Source of the DNA: Hyperoodon ampullatus
Lineage: Eukaryota > Chordata > Mammalia > Artiodactyla > Ziphiidae
Assembly (NCBI GenBank): GCA_949752795.1
Contig: OX457060.1
Coordinates: 1,034,501 to 1,098,500 of the forward strand
Length of the DNA stretch: 64,000 bases
Reading direction: 5' to 3'
How positions within the stretch are numbered: the first letter of the stretch is position 1; every line of letters starts with the position of its first letter. Positions 26,720-39,720 of the stretch are shown piece after piece. The notes beneath the pieces are model-generated. The model did no database searches and had not been told where the DNA came from. It saw only the letters and a program-made list of their open reading frames with translations. Position numbers and translations under genes: made by a program.

Positions 26720-27062
26720 CGGGACTCCCCTGGTGGTCCAGTGGTAAAAACTCCACCTTCCAATGCAGGGGACGTGGGTTCGATCCCTGGTCGGGGAACT
26801 AAGATCCCACATGCCGCAGGGCAACTAAGCCCGTGCTCCACAACTACTGAGCTCGCATGCCTCAACTGAAGGGCCCGCATGCCGCAACTACAGAACCCAC
26901 GCACCCTGGACCCCTTGCACAACAACTAGAGAGAGAAAACCCACATGCAACAACTAGAGAAAAGCCCACACGCTACAACTAGAGAGAAGTCTGCATGCCA
27001 CAACGAGGAGCCCACGCCACAGCTGAGACCCAGTGCAGCCAAAAAAGAAAAGAAGAAAATAA
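26720..27062 (+). mobile_element. tRNA-derived SINE, long cetartiodactyl form
   Basis: It begins 'GGGACTCCCCTGGTGGTCCA', has box-B-like 'GGTTCGATCCC', and a long body of 'CCACAACTA' units ending in an A-rich tail. It is inserted in the old L1. Confidence 0.85.
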
Positions 27063-27065
27063 ATG

Positions 27066-27385
27066 GGACTTCCCTGGTGGGGCAGTGGTCAAGAATCTGC
27101 CTGCCAATGCAGGGGACACGGGTTTGAGCCCTGGTCTGGGAAGATCCCACATGCCATGGAGCAACTAAGCCCATGCGCCACAACTACTGAGCCTGCGTGC
27201 CACAACTACTGAAGCCCATGTGCCTAGAGCCCGTGCTCTGCACAAGAGAAGTCACCGCAATGAGAGGCCCACACACCACCACAACAAAGAGTAACCCCCG
27301 CTCACTGCAACTAGAGAAAGCCTTCGCCCAGCAATGAAGACCCAATGCAGCCAAACAAATAAATAAATTCTTTAAAAAAGAAAAG
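27066..27385 (+). mobile_element. tRNA-derived SINE, long cetartiodactyl form
   Basis: A second long-form copy immediately follows the first in the same orientation, starting 'GGGACTTCCCTGGTGG' and ending in an AAATAAATAAA-type tail. Confidence 0.85.
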
Positions 27386-27969
27386 AAATGAATAAATATT
27401 GTTTAAAATGTCCAAAATCTATATGAGACTACAATAAAACCCTCCTGAAGATACAAATGGAAAGAAATACCATGTGCTCAAATATAAAGACTCAATAGTA
27501 TAAAGATGTCAGTTCTCTGTATTAATTTATAAATTTAATGCAATCCTAATTTTTAAAATACCACAGTTGTTTTTTCTTAGCAGTAGGTGGGCTTATCATA
27601 AACTTCATTTGTAAGAACAAAAAGGCAAGAAGAGCTAAGAAGAAAAACTAAAAAATGAAGAGCAAGGGGAAGGGAAAGCGCTCCCAGATAATAAAACATA
27701 CTAGAAAGTCTCTATCATTAAAGCACTAAAGTACATGAGGAATAGGAAGGCCAACGGAACTTAAAACAAATTTAAAAGTAGGACCCACTGTATATGGAAA
27801 TTTAGTATTGATAAAGGCAGCATCTGAAACCAATGGAGGACTTTTCAGCAAGTGGTATTCAGGAAACTGGATAGTCATAAGGAAAATAATAAAATAGGAT
27901 CCATCCCTCACTGTACTCTAGGATCAATTCTAAATGCACCCTAGATTTAAATGTAAAAGAGGAAGCCAT

Positions 27970-28262
27970 GGGGCTTCTCTGGTGGTGCAGTGATTAAGAA
28001 TCTGCCTGCCAATGCAGGGGACACGGTCCGAGCCCTGGTCCAGGAAGATCCCACGTGCCGCGGAGCAACTAAGCCCATGCGCCACAACTACTGAAGCCCG
28101 CATGCCTAGAGCCCATGCTCTGCAACAACAGAAGCCACCGCAGTGAGAAGACTGCACCGCAATGAAGAGTAGCCCCCGCTCACCGCAGCTAGAGAAAGTC
28201 CGCGTGCAGCAGCGAAGAACCAGTGCAGCCAAAAATAAATAAATTTAAAAAAAAAAAAGAAA
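27970..28262 (+). mobile_element. tRNA-derived SINE, long cetartiodactyl form
   Basis: A long-form copy with target duplication 'AGAGGAAGCCAT' on both sides (about 27958-27969 and 28265-28276). Confidence 0.88.
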
Positions 28263-29689
28263 AAGAGGAAGCCATACAAAGCTAAATTCCTTTATAACTT
28301 GGCTGTGGGAACATTTGTTCTTGATACAATTCAAAATCTAAAAGCAATTTATTGATTTTTTAAAATATTGATAAATTTGATTACCAAAAATTTTTTTAAT
28401 TTTACATTGCCATATAACACCATAAGCAAAACTGAAAGATAAATGGCAAACTAAAAAAGAAGTATTTGTAACTTAGAATATAAATTGTTAATATCCCTAT
28501 TCTATAAACAGCATTTAAAATTTGAGGTTTAAAAAAAAAGCCAGCAACACTCTTATTTTTAAATAAGCTAGAGATATAAAGAGACATTTGAAATAAAAAT
28601 TAAATGAAAATGGTTCTTAACCATACAAAAGTTTGCTCAACTTCACTCATGATAGAGAAATACAAAAATAAAACAAAACAAAACCTACCTGAGATACAAT
28701 TTTCACCTATCAGATTGGCAAAACTCCACAAATATGTCAATCTGTTTTGTTGGTGAAGCTCCAGGGAAGTCCATACAGTACTGATGGGGATAAAAAATGT
28801 TGCAACCACTCGTAGAGAAGAAGTCGGCAATTTCTAGACAAATTTATATGCATTTATGTATATTGAATTTGATCCAGCAATCCCACTTCTAAGAATCTCT
28901 CCCAATGACACATTGGCAAAAACGTGAACAAGAAGTATGCATAAGACCATTTATTTCAATCCTACGAATAATGGCAAAAGACAGGAAACAACCCAAATAC
29001 CTATCAATAGGGGAATAGTTGAATAAGCAATGATAAATCCACAAAAGGTATGAGGAATAGCTCTGTAACTATTATGGAATGATCACTTCCAGGATATACT
29101 GTTGAGTTATCTTCATAATTTAGCAATACTGTACTGAAATATCTGAAGAAGAAATAATATGATATCTAGGATTTGTTTAAAATAATCTGGGGTGGGAAGG
29201 AAATGTGAGGGGATATTGGTGAAAATAGGCCATGCGTTTATAATCATTGAAGCTGGTGATGGTTATATGGGGGTCCATTATACCATTCTTTCTTTTTATA
29301 TATGTTTGAAATTTTCATAATAGAAATGAAGATAGAATGTCTACCTCCTAGAATTGGTCCATAGGTATTAAATGAAATAATGTATGTAAATTGCTGGGTG
29401 CATAAGCAATACCCAGTTAAAGTTTGTGGAATTGAATAAACAAGAAGTTAGAGACATTGAGTGGGTAGTAACATAAACAACTGTGTTTATATACATGAAT
29501 TCATGAGAGGTTCAAACCACAGACACTGCAGGAGTTTAGAGAATGAGTGGGGTACTAACCAGCCCTCAGAGGTGCCCCAGGAAATGGAGATGAAATGTGA
29601 GACCCAAAGAACCTGCCAGAAGCTCGGCATGGACCAAGTTGGGAGTCAGGACCAGGCATGACCGTCTGCAGGGCAATCTGCATGTGGGG

Positions 29690-30260
29690 TTGACTCCCCA
29701 ACTGTCAAAGGGAAAGTCTGCACTGGACACTTTGTTAAAATCAGCAAGACAGGTTTTATTCAGAGTACAGCAGTAGGGAGAGAGACTTCAGAATAGGACT
29801 GAGAACACTGAAGGAGGTTGAGGTAGGGTGGTCTAGGTAATCCGGCCACCCGTGCTTGCTACCTGGCGCTTATCCAGAGGAGAAACACACCTCTCATATC
29901 TTTATGACACGAACAAACGGGAGGAAGTGCCCCCCAAGGTTAGCATCATACCCTCCTACAGGAACCCAGATGTTTGCACTTCACAGGTCCTGGAGGAAAC
30001 ATTCTGGGTTGTTGGGGATTCATATCTCGAAGGAGTAGAGAAAGCATTTACAGTTCCAAGTTTCCTAAAGTAATCGTCTCAGAAGAGGTAGGTCAGGAGC
30101 CTCTTGTCAGGTTTTGGCTGGAACAGTAAATTCTTTGGCAGCCTAAGCTTTCTCAGGCAGGCATTTCAAGAGGGCTGGGGTCATCCTAGGGACGTGGCCT
30201 GGAGCAAATGGAAGCCATGCTAGCGTCTGGCCAGGTCTCCTAGTGGAGGGAGGGGGTGGC
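29690..30260 (-). mobile_element. Possible decayed LTR
   Basis: The reverse strand holds 'CTGAATAAAACCTGTCTTGC' at about 29743-29762, an R-region-like poly(A) signal, with about 500 bp of non-coding sequence upstream of it on that strand. I cannot name a family, and no target duplication was found. Confidence 0.3.
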
Positions 30261-30641
30261 TGGAGGGTGTGTGCAGTTTTCAGGTCTCACCTCCAAGCGC
30301 CAAGCTCTCCCGGTCTGTGCCCCACCTCCCTCAGCTCTCTATTCCAGGAGTGATACACCGCAGCGCACAAAAGGCAGCCCACAGGGGCTGGGCAGTGAGT
30401 GCTGAATACAGAACCAGGCAGGTTCAAGGTTTCCAACCAGAACCCTGAAGAGAAATGCTGGAAACAGGCCGAATGCTCCATAGGCTAAGTAATGCAGCAG
30501 AATCCTCTGCAGTTGTAAAAAAGAAACAAGGAAGCTCGCTCGGTACTGATGGGTAGCTAGCACCAATCTACATTTTTTTGAATGAAAAGGCAGACTGCAA
30601 AACCTGTCTGTGCTATGCCACTGTTTGTTTAATAAAAAAAA

Positions 30642-30676
30642 GGGAGGGAAGGAGGGAGGGAGGGAGGTGGGAGGGC
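30642..30676 (+). repeat. GGGA-type purine tract
   Basis: Repeated GGGA/GGGAA units on the + strand with seven runs of three G, giving G-quadruplex potential. Confidence 0.85.
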
Positions 30677-31577
30677 AGACCCTCTCTGGAGCACACACAA
30701 AGTGGTGGCAACGGATGCTTCTAGTGTGGGGCTGGGGGACTGGACACAGAGGCAGAAGCAGGCTTCCTTTGGACTCCTGCACGGTTACAATGTTTTATCT
30801 TAAAAGAAAGTGAAGTTATAAGTAAAACTCCTGCCAATGACTTGTCACTGAGGGCCAGGGAGGGGAGGGGGTATTCCAGCCAGGTCCAGGGCTGCTGAAG
30901 TCCCCACAGCCTCACAGAAGCACCAAACCAGGTGGGAGGAGGAAGTCTTCTCCACAGCCGCCTCTCAAGACAAAACCCCTACAAAGTTCAAGAGCCGTGT
31001 ACAAGAGCAATAGGAAAGACCTCCTCCTGGCCTGTACTCTCCAGAAGAACTAAGTTAAAACTTAACCCAGGCGAGTGCCGAGGACACACGTGGTGCCTCT
31101 GTACGGGGAGTTATTGAAAGAATGGCTGAACCCAGCAGAATGTAATCCAGGGCCCCCGGCGTTGCCCCAGAGGGTTTATGCTGATCCATTGAAGTTGAGG
31201 ACTCAATTTAGGAAAATAAAACCTAGTTTATCGTTGTCTGGCTGGGGAAAAGCACATAAAGATTCATTTATCTGGCTGTAAACGAGCTGGTAGAGCTGAG
31301 TGTCACAAATGCATTATTCAGGAGAAATGAGAAGTTATTTCAGCCACTATCAGTAAGTAATGAAAAGCAGTGTGCAGGGAGTGGAAAACTCCATCACAAA
31401 ACCGACCTGCTGTCGGAGAACTGGTCATTTTTATTTATTTATTTCAGGGACCAGTGAATAACCATCTAAATAAGTCTCAGGGGAAACAAAACGCTACAGC
31501 CTGGAGAGAGGAATGAAGATAGAAAGGCCCCCTCTCGGCAGACTCTGGGCAAAGTTACACTGGAGGCTAAGAACCCT

Positions 31578-31646
31578 CACCCTCCACCACCCACCACCCA
31601 CCACCCACCCCCATCCCCCATCCCCCATCCCCCACCCCCATCCCAG
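31578..31646. repeat. C-rich simple repeat (CCACCCA / CCCCCAT units)
   Basis: Tandem CCACCCA units pass into CCCCCAT units, leaving the minus strand strongly G-rich with many runs of three or more G. Confidence 0.9.
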
Positions 31647-32055
31647 AGCGCCCGAGGCCCCGCCCTCACTCGCCCTCCCTCGCTGCCCAGAGCACAAGGC
31701 CTCACCACCAGCTTTTAATTGTGTCAACTCTTCATCCTCTCCCACCCCTCCCGGTAAGGGCCTGATCTCGGGTGGCCTCGGCCTGTAGTGGCTTGAAGCA
31801 GGATTTCTGTTCCCAGACAGAGATTGAAGTCAGGCCCCGGCAGTGAGAGCGCTGAATCCCAGACACTAGACCACCAGGGAGAGTGGCCAGTGACAAGGCC
31901 CTGGCCCATCAGCCTTGTAGAAATGAATTTGCATCAAGAGACGGAAAGTAGTGAAACAAGTAATGTGTTTATCAGGAGTAAAAAGAGTACGTGTGAATAC
32001 ACTCACATGGACGGGCTCAGAGGGAGAGTCGTGCCCTCGTGGTAGTTTGAATCAC

Positions 32056-32273
32056 ATTTTTTTTTTCTTTTTTTTTTTTTTGCGGTACACAGGCCTCTCA
32101 CTGTTGTGGCCTCTCCCGTTGCGGAGCACAGGCTCCGGACGCGCAGGCTCAGCGGCCATGGCTCACGGGCCCAGCCACTCCGCGGCATGTGGGATCTTCC
32201 CTGACCGGGGCACAAACCCGTGTCCCCTGCATCGGTAGGCGGACTCTCAACCACTGTGCCACCAGGGAAGCCC
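32056..32273 (-). mobile_element. Cetacean tRNA-derived SINE (short CHR type)
   Basis: An inverted full-length copy: poly-T first, ending 'CCAGGGAAGCCC'. The target duplication is 'TTGAATCAC' (32047-32055, 32274-32282). Confidence 0.93.
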
Positions 32274-33303
32274 TTGAATCACTTGTATGGGGCATTTCTT
32301 CCGGGTTTCCTCTGGCCAATCATCTTGCTTTGCCTGGCTCTGAGTCCGTATCTGGTATATCTGGTATAACTCAGAGTCCTCCCCTGTGTGTGTGCGCATC
32401 TCTTAGCCAAGATGGATTCTAGTGAAGAGGCCTATGGGTAGGTTGACATCACCTACTACAGGATGATGCTCCCTCCCCTTTTGGTCCCCGAGGAGCCTTT
32501 CTGCGCATGTGTAGTCAGGAAGTTCTCCTTGACCTCAGAATGAGGGACACGTGGTCTCTTTGTCTCTTATCTGGGCAGGGCTCAGCTCCTCTTCCCTCCT
32601 GCTGTTGTCTTCATCCTGGAGTGTCTGTCCACAGGGGACCAACTCCAGCGGCTCAGCCTGCAGCCCATCCATCTCCTGCCTCAGGCCCGCTGCTCCAGCC
32701 TGCTCCCAGCCACTCTGAGGAGGCAGTTTATCTGATAAATGAATTGACAGTTACTTGGGGAGGGATGTGTCTCTTAACTTAGTAGCACTGGTTCATGTAC
32801 AGAATGAAGGTGGAAACAGCTTTTGGCCCATTGGTGGCTGTGAGGTATGAATGAGACAAGGGAGTAAAGTTCCTGGCCCTGGCCCCCAGGAGCACTGCCT
32901 GCAGAACGAATTGCTCCTGGTGGGATTTCAGTGCCCACAGGTGCCTGGGAGGGAGCCAGGAGGCCCCCAGCACACCCAGGGCTAGCCAGGCCAGTCACTC
33001 ACTGCGGAGGGCAAACCCCCAATTCCCGGGGGCTCTACCCAGGTCCCAGCCACCCTCTGGAGCGGGCACAGGTGCCCTTGGGGCTCTACACGGTTCCCTC
33101 CAGTGTCTCCTAGCAGAATCCTGCTCTCTGATAAGACCCATGGAGGTGAGCTGTGCGCACTGTCACTCTGAGCCACTGGCCTCCGGTACGACCCTCATTT
33201 CTGCGTGACACCTGCAAGTATTAACAGGAACTTTTACTCACTGTCTCAATGGATTCTCTCAACAATGTTTGTGTCACCCAGGAAGATGGGGGAATGCCCA
33301 CTG

Positions 33304-33686
33304 CATCAGCCAGTGGGGCCCACCTAACAAAGTAACACAGACTGGGTGATACCGCAGGGCTTAAACTACAGAAACTTATTTTCTCACAGTCCTGGAGGCT
33401 GGAAGTCTGAGACCAAGGTGTCTGCAGGATTGTTCCCTCTGAGGCTTCACTCCTTGCCTTATAGGTGGCCATCTTCTTCCTGTGTCTTCTTGTGGTCTTT
33501 CCTCTACACCCGTGTCCAAATTTGCTTGTCTTATAAAGACACCAGTCACATCAGACTATGGTGACCTCATTTTAACTTACCTCTTTAAAGGCCCTCTCCC
33601 CAAATGCAGTCACATTCTGCATGGTACTAGGGGTTAGGACTTCAACATGTTGATTGGGATGGGGGACACAATGCAGGCCACAACAC
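33304..33686 (-). mobile_element. MaLR LTR, MLT1-like
   Basis: The reverse complement of an MLT1 LTR: 'TTTTCTCACAGTCCTGGAGG', 'AAAGACACCAGTCACATCAG', and 'GGGGTTAGGACTTCAACATG' near the end. A solo LTR remnant without genes. Confidence 0.8.
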
Positions 33687-35611
33687 CCATTTTATAGACA
33701 AAGAAACTGAGGCCCACAGAGATTAAGTTCCTCATTGAGTTAGTGTCCCAGCCAGGACTAACTCAGTATGTTGTCTGTCCCCCAAAACTTATGAAAAGCC
33801 TCCTGTTAAACTCATTTGAAAGACCCCAGACCCTAAAGGGTAAACGGGCCAGGGATGGCTTGAGTGCCCACTGCTTGAGAAGATAGAGTCGTGGTCAGCC
33901 AGGACCGTTCTCTGAGAGGAGTTTAAACTCTGGGATGAGCCTCCTTTTTCTCCATTTCTCTGCCTCTTTCAATTTGGGAGAAACTGCCAGAAACAGTGAT
34001 TGATCCTTACCCAAACTCACTCTAACTGGAACTCACCGCTTTAGCGGGGGTGCGTGAGGCTGGGCGCCTTCCAGCTGTCACACCGCTCGGTACTGGCACT
34101 TGAAAGTTTAATGGCTTGGCTGTCAGGAATGGTGCAGCCCCTTAGGGATTTCTATTTTCCTTTTTCAGTGATTTTTAACTCTCAGAAAAATGTGCTGAGC
34201 AGTCGGCCCTGGAGGCGGAACCTCTCTGAGCAGAGCTGAGGAACTCCCCGTGGTGCAGCTCCGCATGGGCAGTGGGCGCCTGCGGGGGGTGGTAGGAGTG
34301 CCCCTGGGAAAACGCGCACCTACACCACAGGTTCCCACAGACCGCTGGGCTGCGGCCCCGGTCCCCTGCGGGGGTGATCGCCTCCCACCACACCTAGATC
34401 CACGAGCCCCTTGAAGAGCTGAGGGGTCTTCCTGGGAGGTGAGAGGCCACACCCAGTGGGAGGCCCCCTGTGCTGACCCCCAAGGGCCTGGATCTGGGAG
34501 TGAGGCAGGCACCTGTTACAGCCACGCAGACCACCAAGAGCACACGGCTAGGGGGACAAAGTCAGGTTTGTCACTTGCTGCAGCAGGAAAGAAACTCTGG
34601 GGGAACCTGGGACATCTCAGGAAGAGGGATTGGAAGGGGCTTCTTGTGAGGTTTGGGCCTGTACTGGGCGATCTGGGGGAAGTGAAGAGTAAGGACTTGC
34701 TCTACATTTGATGCTGTCAGGAACTGGGGCCCTTGGATGACTGGGTAGCTTACAGTTTATAGCCAGTGGACAGGAGTGAAGCAGGCCTAGAGCCGTCATG
34801 GGTAAACAGCAGTCCCTCACGGAGCTGGCTGGAAGGCGCGTGTTGAGTCTGTGTGGCTGCAGAGCGCCCTTGCCTCTCCGTTCAGATGCAGTCACGGTGT
34901 GGTCTTGTCTCTGTGCCCTCCCACCAGGATCACAGAGTACCTGTCTGCTGGTCGCTGATACTCTGTGAGCGTTCGTGTGCAGGCGACAGTGCCATGGCCC
35001 AGCTGTTAGCCGCCGCTGCCCGCTGTCAGGGCCAGGGATTTGCTTCCTCCAGCCAGACTGGGCTTCCTGAGCCCCGTCCTCAGTGGCAGGAGGGAGGGCT
35101 CGGGACAGAGCTGGTGCGTCCGGGTCCCTGCCTCACAGTGGCTACGCAGGGCTCTCCAGGCTGGGACCGAGGTGCGGTTTCTTTGGGAAGCAGGACCCAC
35201 TCTGACCTCAGAAATGCTGGATCCCACACTCCTGCCTGTGTCACCTTCTCTCCTGGGAGTCAGTTGCACGCCTCTGCAGTAAATGAGGTAGAACAGAGTG
35301 ACTGAGAAGGGCCGGGTGGTGCCCTCAGACAGAGCCACCAGCTTTGTCCTTCCCCCACGGGAGGCCCTTACCTCAAGTTGAGGGGGGTAATCCCTATTTC
35401 ACAGAACTGCTGTGAGGATTCTGGCAGATAATGCAGGGGAACTAGAAAGTAAGCTTCCAGAGGGCAGGAGCTTGGCCTCTCTATTCCCTGACCTTTCTCT
35501 GGCGCCCTGGACAGTGCCTGGCACATAGTAGATGCACAACAAATAGTGATTAAATCAACAAAGACGTGCCCAGCAAAGTAATTAGTTAATAAGAGGTTTT
35601 CTATTTCTATT

Positions 35612-36215
35612 ATATTTGTTTTCTAGGGCTGCCATAACGAAGTATCACGGGGACTTCCCTTGTGATCCAGTGGTTAAGACTCCACACTTCCACTGCAGGG
35701 CGTCTGGGAACTAAGATCCTGGTTGGGAACTAAGATCCCACGTGCCGTGTGGCGTGGCCAAAATAATAATAATAATAATAATTTTTAAACAGAAACAAAG
35801 TATCACAAACTGTGTGGCTTAAACAACAGAACTTGATTCCCTTCCAGTCCTGGAGGCTGGAAGTTGGAAGTCTAGGTGTCAGTAGGGCTGGTTCCTCCTG
35901 AGGGTTCTGAGGGAGAATCTGCTCCAGGCCTCTCTTCTACCTTCTGATGGGGACCACATCCTTGGCAATCCTTGGCTTTCCTTGGCTTGTAGATGTATTA
36001 GTTCAGTCTCCACCTTCCTTCTCCCTGTGTGTCGGTGTCCAAATTTCCCTCTTACAAGGACACCAAGTCACATTGGCCTCGGGTCCACCCTCATGACCTC
36101 ATCTCCACTTGATTACATCTGCAAAAATCTTGTTTCCAAATCAGGTTGCCTTTCCAGACATTCAGTAGGGGTTAGGACTTTAATATATCTTTTGGGTGGT
36201 ACACAGTTCCACCCG
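35612..36215 (-). mobile_element. MaLR LTR, MLT1-like, split by a SINE
   Basis: It begins 'TTCTAGGGCTGCCATAACGA', is interrupted by the SINE at 35649-35797, resumes 'AAACTGTGTGGCTTAAACAA' and ends 'GGGGTTAGGACTTTAATATA'. It is antisense. Confidence 0.82.
35649..35797 (+). mobile_element. tRNA-derived SINE, short old form with (AAT)n tail
   Basis: It begins 'GGGACTTCCCTTGTGATCCA' and ends in an AAT microsatellite. The duplication 'AAGTATCAC' (35640-35648, 35798-35806) lies within an MLT1 LTR, which it splits. Confidence 0.88.
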
Positions 36216-36474
36216 TATCAATAGCTATTGTTTTTATCACCTTATAGTCCTGATTTCCAACATTTTATCCTATTTCCTCAAATGTCATTTTAAAGGTTCC
36301 AGAAATGCGAACATTTCTGCACCTAATCCACCTCACCCTCACTTCCTTTTGCACTTGAAATCAGATCCCAAATCCTATGAAACCACACAGAGCTTGGGGT
36401 TCAGAAAGGAAAGCCATGGTACAGACAGCCATGGTACAGAGAGCCCAAGAGAGTACTATTCATATAGTTGAAAC

Positions 36475-36590
36475 AGTAAATGCTACTAAGTTGCTGTGTG
36501 ATCTTGGACAAGTTACTCCACCTCTCTGAACCTCAGTTTCCTTAACTGTTAAATGAAGAGATTGGGTCAACCTGACCTCTCCTTGCAGAC
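36475..36590 (+). mobile_element. MIR SINE fragment
   Basis: 'GTGTGATCTTGGACAAGTTA' with 'TCTCTGAACCTCAGTTTCCT'. Confidence 0.6.
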
Positions 36591-36679
36591 ACACAGGGAA
36601 TAGGCCAGATTCCCTTTCATAACTCCTTTGAGCAGGTGGTCACTTTACCACACTCTCCATGGGCATGAAGATTCCAAAT

Positions 36680-36810
36680 ACAGCTGACTCCCATGTCTGT
36701 CTTCACTTTGTGCTGCTAACTGGCTGCATGCCCTGAGGCAAACCCCTTTCTCTCCAATGTTCCTCATCTGTAAAATGAGAGGGTGGAATTCTCTGCTCTC
36801 CCCAGCCTTG
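36680..36810 (+). mobile_element. MIR SINE fragment
   Basis: 'TAACTGGCTGCATGCCCTGA' and 'CCTCATCTGTAAAATGAGAG'. Confidence 0.55.
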
Positions 36811-37424
36811 ACCCTAGACCTTTCTGTCACAGTTCCTCGTTATTCCCAAGCAGTGGAGGACGTCTAAGGGAAGAAACTGCCCTCCCATGAGCGCAGTTCC
36901 CTAATCTTTCGTGGCTCTGCTACTTGGCCAGCTGGGATAGGAACGTGCAGTACATGTTGGCCGCCTCCTTCATTTTCAAGTGTCAGGTGGTGACCTGTGC
37001 CCCAGCATTAATGAAGCAGTTTTATTGACACCCCCCTCCACACACACACCTGTCAGAATATATCCCAGGCCTTGCTAACTGTCAGTGAAGGGAGACATTT
37101 TTAGTCAGAGGGTTACTGAGAGAGCCCAGAGCCCACACCTGATCTGAGATCACAAAAAACCCAGATTAAGTGTAACCAACAGACACCTGGAATTTCCGAC
37201 TTGAACAGTGCCCAGGATCATGCCTGACCTAAAGGTGGTACCAGATACAAGTGAACCTTCTTCCCTGTTCTCCAACATGCTCCAATGGCCCACTGCTCTC
37301 ATTCATCCCCAGGAGCAGAGGTATAGTCCGACGGGTCCTGAATCGAACCCCCGGCACAATGCCAGGTGTACGGAAAGCGTGGGAGGGAGGAAGACAGACG
37401 GAGAAGTGCATCCCAGTGATTCAT

Positions 37425-37660
37425 GACACAAGCTACAGAGTCCAAAAGACCTGCATGCAAATTCTGACTTAGCCATTGACTGGATTTGTGACCTAAAACA
37501 AATTTCTTAGCCTCTATGAATTTCAACATTCTCATCTGTAAAATATGAATAATAATATTTACTCTACAGGATTGTCATGGGAATTAAATAATTCACTTAG
37601 AGCACTTGGCTTAGCGTCTGGCCGGCCAAGCACTCGATAAACTGTGGTAGTAACTGACGT
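37425..37660 (+). mobile_element. MIR SINE
   Basis: 'GAGTCCAAAAGACCTGCATG', 'TTCTCATCTGTAAAATATGA', 'TTGTCATGGGAATTAAATAA', 'AGCACTTGGCTTAGCGTCTG'. Confidence 0.65.
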
Positions 37661-39720
37661 CACTGTTTGCAGTGGTTAAAATGACAATAACTGCTTGGAT
37701 TGCAAGGCCCTCCTATTATTACCAACTGCTCAGCCAACTCCGCAGTACCCGAGGGAGAAGGAATTAGCAGTTGCACAGGGGCAATCAGAGATGAACCCTT
37801 GGTGTTTGGGAAGCATCTCGCCTTGTGGCAGAAATCCAACAGTGGCCTCCAGGCCAAATCAGAGTGGTGGAGGAGCCCCAGGCGGCTGCCTCTGACTGGG
37901 TTCCCTTGGCGAGCGGCGCCACCTTCTGGCTGCTCCAGGAACTGTATTGCACCCCTAGTCACCCAGCAGCAAAATGTGGTTTGTGCCCAGTTCTGGATGC
38001 CTAGAATCATCCCTTCCCTGCCGGAGCCACCCTGATCCGGTGAGGCCAGCCACGCACTTCATGCCGCCCCGCATTCATCTCAGAATTTCCACGACAGCTC
38101 CCAATTTCCTGAGGATTCTACATCAACCATAAAACTGCACTTTACCCTGAGACTGCATACATTATCCAGCAAGTCTTATTCTCTCCCGCTGCCGTTTGTG
38201 GTGGGAGAAACCACCCCCACCTTTTCTCTTTCCGTTGCATTTTCTGTGGCTTTGGGTTTTAGGTGAGAGCTTGAGTTTGGAGTAGGGGTCCTGAGTCTCA
38301 CCTAGTCTCAGCTCACCAAAGGCTTTGCCTGGGTCCCTAATCTCTCCACCTTCAGCTTCCGCATCTACAAAAGGACAGAGATAATTACACCTGCCATCAT
38401 GGCCCCGACTCTTTTGAAATTTACGGAGAATAACATGAGTGGGAAAAGCCTCTGTCAGTGTCAGAGATTAGGCTGCAGCTCCTCAGCCTGTGGGTGTAAT
38501 TAGCGTCACATGTAACTACAGGACCTTAGTGATGTTGGTGCGCGCTGGCCCCGCCTCCTTCCTCACCAGCAGGCTCGACAGTGTAACCTTTGTCGTGGTG
38601 GCTGCTGTGGAGCTGGCACAGAATTCCTTTTTATTCTGTTCATGCCTCAGGCACTGATGGGTTGACTCTGCACCAGGCACTATGGAATTCAGATATTAAA
38701 GAGTCAAAATTCTTGGCCTCCAGGACCTGGAGATCCCAGAGGGACGAGGAGTAAATAAATGAATCCACACATTGTTGAGAGCCTGCCGTATGCCAAGCAC
38801 AGCGCTGGGTGTGCAACGGATGTCAACTGTGTGTTGAACAGGAGAGATTCTCGAGGTCCACTTACAAAATCAGCTTTGGCTTGAAAGGAATTTCTTCCAA
38901 GGTCCCTTTCAACGTGTTCAGTGGGAGATAAATACTGCCTCCTGCCCGTGGTTGAGAACATGGATGGTCTCAGGATTTTTCTGATGACTTATAAGTAATT
39001 AAAAATTCTGTGCTCGTTCTAAGTCACAAAACACTGTCTCAATCCAGTAAACAGCACAGCTAGTCAACTATTATTCAACGTGAGGACCCTCGTTCTCGCC
39101 CCACAAGGTGGGGAGCAGCGCTCTCCCACCCCCACTCCCCCTGCTGTTTCTGACGCAGCCAGAGTGTAAGCAGGAAGGAAGGCGTGGAGAGGAGGGCGGC
39201 AAAGTCCCTTCCAGACGCGCTGCTGTCGGGTGGCTTCCCCACGCCTGGGTCTGGCTGGAGTTCAAACCAGATTCCTTCTCCTGGGGACACTTTCATGAAC
39301 TCTGCTGAGACCCCCGCTCCCCCGCCAGACCAGCCACTCCTCGGCTGGGGCCCCACGGCCTCCCCCACCCCACAGGTGCCCTCTCACCAGGACCCCGCTC
39401 CGTGTATCCCAGGCCGCCATGCCTGTCGTGGGTTCTGACTTTGCTACCGGGGCGGGTGCACCCTTGGGCACTGAAAGAGGGGTGAGTGGCTTCCCCGTCT
39501 GGGCTCAAGCAATTTAGCATTCTGCTACACATGCACATCTTTTAATCGTCTTGCTACTCTGGGGAGAAAGTTTCCTCATCCCCGTTCTACAAACAGGGAC
39601 TTCTTTTAGAGCACACACATCCCCAACTAATTGAGACAGGGTTTGAAGCCCTGCGTCCCTGGTCAAGGCCCACGGTTCTCCCATGAGTCCTCGCTGCGGT
39701 CGCTAAAGAGAGAAGGGCCT

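Larger units (their letters stand above)
26540..29345 (+). mobile_element. Old L1 LINE, 3' part of ORF2 and 3' UTR, interrupted by SINEs
   Basis: A-rich sense-strand text with L1 ORF2 landmarks, for example 'AGTAAAGTAGCAGGTTATAA' near 26572 and 'GATCCAGCAATCCCACTTCT' near 28871. The coding frames are destroyed by many stops. Three SINEs (26720, 27066, 27970) are inserted in it. Confidence 0.75.

Noticed and set aside
26540..29345. Possible active L1
   Set aside because: It is only the 3' part, full of stops and broken by three SINEs. It cannot encode a working reverse transcriptase.
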